A stretch of DNA of 64,000 nucleotides. Source: a virus. Both the position numbers and the translations under genes were made by a program. The stretch spans positions 1 to 64,000 of IMG/VR virus record IMGVR_UViG_3300028610_000804, one strand, 5' to 3'. Positions 58,182-64,000 of this stretch are shown here, piece after piece. The notes beneath the pieces are model-generated. The model did no database searches. It was given only the letters and a program-made list of their open reading frames with translations, and was not told where the DNA came from. Each line of letters opens with the position of its first letter. The stretch's first letter is position 1.

Positions 58182-59162
58182 CTACGCATCCTCTAATTCA
58201 CTATGGGCTGTTGTGCGTTGATCAAACATGCCCTCTGTGGTGTAGTCTAAACCACCTGTACAAAGCTCAAAGTACTCACATAGTTTAAAGTATGCATCGC
58301 AGTGTTTGTCATTAGTGCCCCAGGCTTCAGGTATTGTAGGGTCGTAGTTATTTAAAATGTACTGGTATTCTGCATCTGCAATGTGTAAGTTATCCACAAA
58401 GCGTTCTAAGTCGTCTTTGCGGATAACTATTTTTTCTCTATGAAAATAATGGTCGGGCCTTTCAAGATAATCAAGCTCAATGCGCTCATTAAATTCATCT
58501 GGTGTTTCCCCGCTTTTTCTTCTCAGTTGGGCCTTACGTATGACATTGTAAGTGCATGACTTAGGCGTGTAATCGTGTCCCTCTTTTAAGCCTAGCCAAT
58601 AACCCCGTATCTGGTTATCCATTTCTAAACGTTTTATGTAAACATTAGTTACAAAGGATGCCGTTTTTGTTTCTAAAAAGCGTTTGTACTTTGTTGAATA
58701 GAGCATATCTACCTGACCTTCATAGTCAAAGTTTTCAAACTCAATTCTAAAATTTTTCTCCACTTCAATTTTTCTGAATTTCTTACGCTCATTTTTGTAG
58801 TGGGCTGCATAACCTAGACACATTCCTGTAAACACATGCAGTAATTGTGATGCCTTGTCCCAGTCTGAGCTATCATAAAAATTCTGAGTGGCCATAATAT
58901 CTTTTTTTAACTGCTCAAATATCTTTCTGGCTATTCTATGCATGGGTCTGTGTGGGAACTTGTACCAAATTTCTAATGCTTTATGGAAAGCGCTGCCTAT
59001 AAGTAAATTATAATTTTGGTAATTTGGCCGTATCAGCATTAAGTAATTCCAAAAGAATTTTCTTTTACAACTGCGAAATAAACTAACAGAGCTGTGTGTC
59101 CAGGTAAAGCGGGTAGGGATAATGGGGGCTGCGAATTTACACTCTCTTAAAAGTGGCCTCAC
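58182..59162 (-). CDS. PD-(D/E)XK exonuclease with Fe-S-type cysteines (RecB/Cas4-like)
   Basis: Motifs in order: SVSLFRSCKRKFFW (Cys32), GSAFHKALEIW (about 57-67), GQVDMLY (Asp about 151), FLETKTAS (Glu-x-Lys about 162-164), and three C-terminal cysteines (CDAYFKLCEYFELC). One N-terminal and three C-terminal Cys are the AddB/Cas4 iron-sulphur pattern. It likely resects DNA for the Sak4-like system. It is driven by the 59257-59286 promoter. Confidence 0.85.
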   Translation of the reverse strand: MRPLLRECKFAAPIIPTRFTWTHSSVSLFRSCKRKFFWNYLMLIRPNYQNYNLLIGSAFHKALEIWYKFPHRPMHRIARKIFEQLKKDIMATQNFYDSSDWDKASQLLHVFTGMCLGYAAHYKNERKKFRKIEVEKNFRIEFENFDYEGQVDMLYSTKYKRFLETKTASFVTNVYIKRLEMDNQIRGYWLGLKEGHDYTPKSCTYNVIRKAQLRRKSGETPDEFNERIELDYLERPDHYFHREKIVIRKDDLERFVDNLHIADAEYQYILNNYDPTIPEAWGTNDKHCDAYFKLCEYFELCTGGLDYTTEGMFDQRTTAHSELEDA

Positions 59163-59256
59163 GCTGTAACCCTTAAAATTAGGGGTAGCGATACTACAGT
59201 TAAAAAATTCTTCTCTCTCATATTATGCACGCCTCTATCTGCTTGGTTGGATGCTT

Positions 59257-59286
59257 AATATAGGATAGGAGGTGGGAGCGTGTCAA
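59257..59286 (-). promoter_or_regulatory. Strong sigma70-like promoter, leftward
   Basis: On the minus strand TTGACA (59286-59281) and TATATT (59262-59257) are 18 bases apart. The leader to the nuclease gene at 59162 is about 90 bases. The remainder of the 59163-59379 gap is AT-rich with short GCTAAA repeats. Confidence 0.8.
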
Positions 59287-59379
59287 TAACTATTTTAAAG
59301 TTATTTTTCAAATAAGCTAAAGTAAGTTTCAGCTAAACTAAAGTATAATTTATTTAAGTTAAAGCCATTTGTGCGGTAG

Positions 59380-60846
59380 TTACGATGTGATGCTTCTGAC
59401 AGAATGCCCACGATTTGCCAACTGCATAACATATTGTGCGATATCTACTTTCCTGTATAGGGCCTGTCTGATAAGTGGGTCTACTGTTTTTTCTGTCATG
59501 TAATCATAGTACTCAATAAACTCATGTATCTCTGACCCCTTGCGTAAAATTCTACCCTTAGATTGTTTTTCTGCAGTGACTTTGTAACTGCGTGAAAAAT
59601 AGGCTGCTGTAAAAGCAACCATTAATTCGTTCATACCTGTAGCTTTTTCTTGGTTTATTATAAATGTTTTGATTTCTTTTTGGTTTTGGAAGGCTAACCG
59701 GGCTTCCTCTTTTTGTTTCGGTGCAGTCATATCATATTTTATTGCAGTGATATTTAATTTTTGCATAAGGTCGTAAAGCATATCTATTTCTTCACGGTAT
59801 GATCCGTACAAAACTATTTTATCTCTGTTTAAAAAATAATCGGGCGATAGAAAATGTTCTCTTACTAAGTCTAACTTTTTGCAGGGGAAGCGTACAGCAG
59901 TACCATCTTCCTTATAATAAAATCCAGATGCTATTTGTTTTAATTTGTGCATTTTAGACATCACATATTTGTATTCTAGTATTTGGCCGTTATCTAATTC
60001 AAGCTCCCAATCATTTAATACCTGTTCATAAAGCCTGCGTTGTTTACCCATCATGGGTACGCCTTTAATAATGGGTGGGCGCTCAATAACATCTACTTTT
60101 ACTTTTGCGCAGTAACTAAACCTTTGGAATTTTTCTCTTATCTGCTCTTTAGCTTCACGCTTCGGAAACCACCCGCTACCCGGTACATTAATAAAATATT
60201 TCCTTAAGAATTTATAGTGGTCAGTACCAAATGTTTTCCCACGGTCACAGAACAAGCCTATGCTGAATGGGTCCATAAGCTTATTCGTTTGGGGGGTGGC
60301 TGTCATACCTATTCTTCTAGGGATGGGTTTAATAAGGCTGTGAACTACTTTGGTGCGGTAGCTATCCCATGACTTAATCATATGCAGCTCATCGCCTGCT
60401 ACTATTTCAAATTCATGCTGGTTCTCTTCTACCCATTGTCCTGCATCAGTTAAGTTAATTGTTCTGCTTCTTTTCTTTTTCTTTCCGCTTTCGTGCCTGG
60501 GGTACTTACCTTTTACTAAATCGTAGGTGACAAAATTCCAGGCTTTGGGGGTATCTATAAATTCTTGGTTTTTACTGTCTTTATGGTGGATAAAAAACAT
60601 ATCATCTTCAGACCACCCTTCACGCATTAATTCTAATTTCCAGGTTAGGTAATCATCGCGCCTGCAGAATATTAAGGCGGGTAAAAATTGTTTACGTCGT
60701 ACTGGTGCAATTAGCCTTATTGTAGTAAGGGTCTTACCTGCCCCAGCATCCATAAAAAGACCAAATAAATATTTAAAATCGTGGGCAAATCTTACTGCAT
60801 TACTTTGTAACTTGTCTAAGGGCCTGTATGTGGTATCAACTATCAT
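59380..60846 (-). CDS. SNF2-like superfamily 2 helicase/ATPase
   Basis: The 488 residues have a Walker A FMDAGAGKTLTT (about residues 31-42), motif Ia LIFCRRDD, motif II DELHMIK (about 152), motif III GMTATPQTN (about 182-190) and later motifs with FIINQEKATGMNEL and AEKQSKGRILRKGS. It is a DNA-dependent ATPase of the phage SNF2/DEAD-like type, probably used in replication, recombination or transcription switching. It lies upstream of a separate promoter. Confidence 0.85.
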   Translation of the reverse strand: MIVDTTYRPLDKLQSNAVRFAHDFKYLFGLFMDAGAGKTLTTIRLIAPVRRKQFLPALIFCRRDDYLTWKLELMREGWSEDDMFFIHHKDSKNQEFIDTPKAWNFVTYDLVKGKYPRHESGKKKKRSRTINLTDAGQWVEENQHEFEIVAGDELHMIKSWDSYRTKVVHSLIKPIPRRIGMTATPQTNKLMDPFSIGLFCDRGKTFGTDHYKFLRKYFINVPGSGWFPKREAKEQIREKFQRFSYCAKVKVDVIERPPIIKGVPMMGKQRRLYEQVLNDWELELDNGQILEYKYVMSKMHKLKQIASGFYYKEDGTAVRFPCKKLDLVREHFLSPDYFLNRDKIVLYGSYREEIDMLYDLMQKLNITAIKYDMTAPKQKEEARLAFQNQKEIKTFIINQEKATGMNELMVAFTAAYFSRSYKVTAEKQSKGRILRKGSEIHEFIEYYDYMTEKTVDPLIRQALYRKVDIAQYVMQLANRGHSVRSITS

Positions 60847-61115
60847 TTAGTGTTGGGACGGGTGTTCCAGGCTGGTGTAGTCGAGTTCATAGCTATCTTA
60901 AGAAGCCTTTTGTCAAGGTCGGTACTTTTTTCATAAAGCTTTTCAACCATTAAACTTAACATTTTATGGGCAGATAGTTTGTTTCTGACTGCAACATTAA
61001 AACAGTTGTTTAAAAATGGGTCCTCAATTACGGCTTTTGCAATTGGTACAGATAACACTCTATACAACCTTGCTTGGTGATCTTCATAGCTAAGCTCATT
61101 ATCTTTTGCTGTCAT
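60843..61115 (-). CDS. Hypothetical protein, 90 aa
   Basis: The start at 61115 overlaps the preceding stop (ATGA) and follows GGGGGATCAA. The protein is helical with LYRVLSVPIAKAVIEDPFLN and a mid-region SAHKMLSLMVEKLYEK. The function is unknown. Confidence 0.65.
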   Translation of the reverse strand: MTAKDNELSYEDHQARLYRVLSVPIAKAVIEDPFLNNCFNVAVRNKLSAHKMLSLMVEKLYEKSTDLDKRLLKIAMNSTTPAWNTRPNTK

Positions 61116-61279
61116 TTGATCCCCCATAATAAAAACCCAGTTAAAAATCCTATAAGCCACATAATTATTTGTGACAGTTTAAACCACCAAACACTAGCGG
61201 TTGACCTGCTGTAAAGGTATTCGACAATATCGGCAAAACATTCTTTTGCGCCGTACTTATCTTTATTGTTTATTGTCAT
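61112..61279 (-). CDS. Membrane protein, 55 aa
   Basis: A soluble start (MTINNKDKYGAKECFADIVE) is followed by a C-terminal membrane helix (LSQIIMWLIGFLTGFLLWG). It overlaps the flanking genes by 4 bases each. The function is unknown. Confidence 0.6.
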   Translation of the reverse strand: MTINNKDKYGAKECFADIVEYLYSRSTASVWWFKLSQIIMWLIGFLTGFLLWGIK

Positions 61280-61875
61280 TTACCACCCCTTAAATATTCT
61301 TTAATATAATCTACAGAGTGGCCTGTTACTTCAGCAAGTGCTTTTCTGTCTTTACGCAGCGACTTATTATTCATTATCTCATTTGCTATTTTTAAATCAG
61401 TTAGCTTTGTTATTATGGGCACTTTGTTTTCTACACAAAAATCAATACTGTATTTCTGCATCATAAAGCGTACTTGTCTAGGTTCCATTTTTGCAGATTT
61501 AGCTATGTCAATAACAGTTTTAACCCAGTACTCTTTAATAAATTTAAAGGCTAGTTTTTTATTGTTTACTTTTCTATTTACAGTAAAGCTTATACCTAAG
61601 CGGTAACACCTCTGCCTTAATGAGGTAGGGGGTATATCAAGCTCACGTGCAGCAGGGTTTAGCGATGTGTGTTCCTTTAAAACATCTAGTATTTCTTTAT
61701 CTGTTATTAATTTTCGTTCCCTTGCATAATTTTTTAAGTTGTACCTAGTTATAAATTTATACACAGTGGGTATGGCTATACCTAATTTTTCAGCAAGCTC
61801 TGGGGCGCTCTTCGCTTTACGGTATGCTACAGTAAATTTACCTTTGGGTACTAGTTTTTTCCTACCCACGCTCAT
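61276..61875 (-). CDS. Protein with four tandem helix-turn-helix segments
   Basis: Four HTH-like units are visible: APELAEKLGIAIPTVYKFI (about 29-47), NPAARELDIPPTSLRQRC (73-90), VIDIAKSAKMEPRQVRFM (121-138) and RKALAEVTGHSVDYIKEYL (178-196). Such arrays bind long DNA sites. It could be a phage regulator or the DNA-binding part of a lost mobile endonuclease. Ribosome site: AAGGAGGT. Confidence 0.7.
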   Translation of the reverse strand: MSVGRKKLVPKGKFTVAYRKAKSAPELAEKLGIAIPTVYKFITRYNLKNYARERKLITDKEILDVLKEHTSLNPAARELDIPPTSLRQRCYRLGISFTVNRKVNNKKLAFKFIKEYWVKTVIDIAKSAKMEPRQVRFMMQKYSIDFCVENKVPIITKLTDLKIANEIMNNKSLRKDRKALAEVTGHSVDYIKEYLRGGK

Positions 61876-61881
61876 ACCTCC

Positions 61882-62061
61882 TTACTTTAACTTTACTTCA
61901 ATATTAACTATGTATCTTATAGGATTTCCTATACTACGTGCAGGTGTTAGCTCAATACCATCTACTTCTAATTCTGTCTCTAAACAGAAGTCATTTATTT
62001 TTTTGGCTATTTCTTTAGTTAGATCATATTTTAAATCCTGCATACGGCTTATATCCATCAT
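61882..62061 (-). CDS. Hypothetical protein, 59 aa
   Basis: This acidic protein has a helix (DLKYDLTKEIAKKINDFC) and a beta end (PIRYIVNIEVKLK). The ATGATG start overlaps the previous stop. The function is unknown. Confidence 0.55.
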   Translation of the reverse strand: MMDISRMQDLKYDLTKEIAKKINDFCLETELEVDGIELTPARSIGNPIRYIVNIEVKLK

Positions 62062-62432
62062 TCACTACTCTCTTTTTTAACAGGCATTGTTTTACCTGTA
62101 GGGGTTGCCTCAACTGTTTTGTCAAATAGGTCTGCCATATGCTCTTGCTGTAGTATTTGTTTTGCTGCTAACTTGTGGTGCTTTAAAATTAGTGCTTTAT
62201 GTTTTTGCCAGCAGAATTTACACAGGTGGTTTTGTGCTAGTACCCTGGGGGCAGCCACGCCTGTATCTGGGTCTTCCACCACTACCCAAGATTTTAGGTA
62301 CCTTACCTTATGCCCTGTTTTTATTTTTTTATTTATGCAGGTACCTGGGGGGTTCGACATATCACAGGGGTACACATCAGCAAGGCGCACCCATTTGTTT
62401 ATTATGTGTATGGTGTTGTCAGGGTCAGGCAT
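62058..62432 (-). CDS. Hypothetical protein, 124 aa
   Basis: It has possible zinc ligands (DVYPCDMSNPPGTC and HLCKFCWQKH) and a helical tail (ILKHHKLAAKQILQQEHM). The family is unknown. It starts directly at the end of the cupin-like gene. Confidence 0.6.
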   Translation of the reverse strand: MPDPDNTIHIINKWVRLADVYPCDMSNPPGTCINKKIKTGHKVRYLKSWVVVEDPDTGVAAPRVLAQNHLCKFCWQKHKALILKHHKLAAKQILQQEHMADLFDKTVEATPTGKTMPVKKESSE

Positions 62433-63043
62433 TAGTTATCACCATCTACTATTAAACTTCTTATAGTTTTTAAACATTCAGTAAATTCTGCAATATTTTT
62501 AAATTTTTGGTGGATACAATTATGGTGGTTGTCAAATTCAGGTTTTAAGTAATGTGTTTTTTCTACTATGTCTCTGTACTGCTCTAAAAATAGTATTGTA
62601 GTTCTGTCAGTACGAGGAATTATAGTATGCACTTGTCTATGGTCCATATTATAAATATCTACTGATGTGTTGTAGTCATAATTACTTTTTTCTTTTAAAT
62701 TGCACCTAGTGACTATCTCGCTTCCATCACCCCCATTTAGTGGGGTGCTGTACTCACACAATTGCCAGTCACCTAATGTATATGGTTGTACTTCAAAGAT
62801 AACATTTCGCACACCCCCAACTAATATATGTGTTGTAAAATTATATGCGTGATTATGTGGGTTAACTAAATAGCCTTGTTCGTTAAGTTCAACATTATCA
62901 AAAACATAAATTTTAGCAGTGTAATTTTGAGTACGTACTAAATTTATGTACTTTACGCATGGTTTGTGGAACGCTTCATAGGAATTTTTAAAAGCTATGT
63001 CAATATCAATTCCGTCTATTAGTGCCAGCACCTTACTTTTCAT
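62432..63043 (-). CDS. Cupin-like protein, 203 aa
   Basis: Near residue 62, NPHNHAYNFTTHILVGGV resembles the first cupin motif (HxH and a later Gly). A second His pair (DHRQVHTIIP near 134) and FLEQYRD may form the second. Cupins bind metals or small ligands. The enzyme reaction, if any, is unknown. It overlaps the next upstream gene by 11 bases. Confidence 0.55.
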   Translation of the reverse strand: MKSKVLALIDGIDIDIAFKNSYEAFHKPCVKYINLVRTQNYTAKIYVFDNVELNEQGYLVNPHNHAYNFTTHILVGGVRNVIFEVQPYTLGDWQLCEYSTPLNGGDGSEIVTRCNLKEKSNYDYNTSVDIYNMDHRQVHTIIPRTDRTTILFLEQYRDIVEKTHYLKPEFDNHHNCIHQKFKNIAEFTECLKTIRSLIVDGDN

Positions 63044-63815
63044 CTTTACCTTCCTCTTGTTCAGGTGTGGGTTCTGTGTTATTTAAACTAGGTTGATGGG
63101 CTAGTAAAATCTCTTCTGTTACAGCGGCTATGCAGGTGTCGGGGTCGTTGGGGTAAGCTAATTTGTATGTAAGTTCATAAGTTATGTCTGTAATTAAATA
63201 CTCAGTACCCTCAATTATAGGGGTGTCCCCTGCAGCGTACTTGGGTACAGGCATGTCTAATTTGAGTGTTTTACGGTTACCATAATTTGCATATTTAATG
63301 CTGGGGTCATCATCAATGAAACGCTTTGAGGTCACGAAGCCTTCGTTAGCTATGCGCATTATATCGTCCACAGGCATGTCACAATCGCCGCAGGTGTCGC
63401 GGTGCAGGTAGCCGTCATGTTTGCAACTAAAGGGCATCACTGCGGCTATGAACTCGCTGGGTATAGCCATGGTCTTATTTGGTATTTGGTCATTAAGTAC
63501 TCTGGGGGTGTCTGGAGTGTTGGGGTACCAGCCACGCCTGCGGGGTAAAGTAAATTTAATCCATATTCTATTTTGTGCGTCCTGGGATACATCTTCAATG
63601 TGGTTTACAAATAATATACTCTTATCATTAAGCAGGAGTTTGTGCTCATCTACGCCTGTAACTAGTGCTTTGACCCACTCACAAGGCAACAATTTTAAAA
63701 ATTGTTCTAATTTTGTGGGGTCGTGTGTTATGTGATCTTCGATACTTAAAGGGGTGTCACTTTTTGTTACAGTGGTGTCTTCTTTTAGTTCTTTTACTAT
63801 GTCTTCGTTATCCAT
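63033..63815 (-). CDS. Hypothetical protein, 260 aa, first gene of the leftward operon
   Basis: The ATG at 63815 is preceded by GGAGAAACTGGCA; an ATG at 63830 is also in frame. The protein has a helical start, a beta domain with ILFVNHIEDVSQDAQNRI, and a Cys/His cluster (CKHDGYLHRDTCGDC) that may bind zinc. No family was recognised. It is immediately downstream of a strong promoter. Confidence 0.6.
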   Translation of the reverse strand: MDNEDIVKELKEDTTVTKSDTPLSIEDHITHDPTKLEQFLKLLPCEWVKALVTGVDEHKLLLNDKSILFVNHIEDVSQDAQNRIWIKFTLPRRRGWYPNTPDTPRVLNDQIPNKTMAIPSEFIAAVMPFSCKHDGYLHRDTCGDCDMPVDDIMRIANEGFVTSKRFIDDDPSIKYANYGNRKTLKLDMPVPKYAAGDTPIIEGTEYLITDITYELTYKLAYPNDPDTCIAAVTEEILLAHQPSLNNTEPTPEQEEGKDEK

Positions 63816-63879
63816 TGCCAGTTTCTCCATGCTCTAAATAGTTACAGTTGATTTTTTAGTTAGCTGCTTAAAGATAAGT

Positions 63880-63908
63880 ATAATAGTGTTGTAATGTGTA
63901 AAAGTCAA
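63880..63908 (-). promoter_or_regulatory. Strong sigma70-like promoter for the leftward operon
   Basis: On the minus strand TTGACT (63908-63903) and TATTAT (63885-63880) are exactly 17 bases apart. It should drive the genes from 63815 leftward. Confidence 0.8.
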
Positions 63909-63917
63909 CAAGCAAAT

Positions 63918-63940
63918 ATAAAAGGGCCATTAGTAGCCCT
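63918..63940 (-). terminator. Possible leftward terminator
   Basis: On the minus strand AGGGC (63940-63936) pairs with GCCCT (63927-63923) with an 8-base loop, and TTTTAT follows. It may end transcription entering from beyond the window. The stem is short. Nothing else was seen in 63941-64000. Confidence 0.4.
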
Positions 63941-64000
63941 AAAGTAATGTAAAATAATAAAAAGTACCAAGGGGTAGTGATGGGACACTAAAAAGCTGCT

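Noticed and set aside
1-64000. Lysogeny genes
   Set aside because: No integrase, excisionase, CI-like repressor or attachment site was recognised. The SOS-like boxes alone do not prove a temperate life style.

Overview
This 64 kb window looks like most or all of the genome of an AT-rich, tailed, siphovirus-type bacteriophage. The assignment rests on a complete packaging, head and tail set: terminase large subunit, DUF4055-type portal, MuF minor head protein, scaffold-like protein, P22-like coat, connectors, tail tube, a G/GT frameshift pair, a tape measure protein, and GTA-like baseplate genes with DUF2460, DUF2163, NlpC/P60 and hub domains. No integrase, repressor, rRNA or canonical tRNA was recognised. 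The host cannot be named. Three promoters carry a CTGT-N8-ACAG type palindrome, which resembles LexA boxes of gammaproteobacteria and hints at such a host.

Layout. Positions 1-12,138 read rightward. A small-terminase-like gene (109-828) is followed by about 40 tiny, mostly overlapping genes behind a sigma70-like promoter (835-865). They include an alarmone-hydrolase-like HD protein, a SprT-like metallopeptidase, a SLOG-fold protein, many zinc-ribbon miniproteins and several one-helix membrane peptides. The large terminase (10,645-12,138) ends this block. From 12,139 to about 12,600 no credible gene was seen; the stretch is packed with stems and is proposed as a structured non-coding RNA. From 12,677 to 14,780 lie small accessory genes, two of them behind SOS-like promoters and several followed by good intrinsic terminators.

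Positions 14,870-45,595 hold the head and tail genes, all rightward. The MuF gene (17,321-19,408) contains a 344-codon Ala1 intein, and inside that intein, on the opposite strand and codon-aligned with it, lies a Vsr-like/EDxHD homing endonuclease gene with its own Shine-Dalgarno sequence. A beta-rich domain occurs once in a head-tail connector and four times in the tail tube protein. Tail-terminator-like genes are duplicated around a fibre and adhesin block.

Positions 63,830-45,587 read leftward. They hold the replication and recombination genes: a PD-(D/E)XK nuclease, an SNF2-like helicase, a Sak4-like ATPase with a DUF669-like partner, a very unusual TOPRIM-primase fused to an MCM-like AAA+ helicase, and a family A DNA polymerase next to an HNH endonuclease gene. 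Strong sigma70-like promoters sit at 63,880-63,908 and 59,257-59,286. A small SOS-like operon (46,600-45,587) ends in a predicted lipoprotein and meets the structural genes tail to tail at 45,587-45,595.

The most remarkable item is the antisense homing endonuclease within the intein. Next come the probable structured RNA after terL, the primase-MCM fusion, and the three co-designed SOS-like promoters. All calls come from reading the sequence by eye; no database search or folding program was run.
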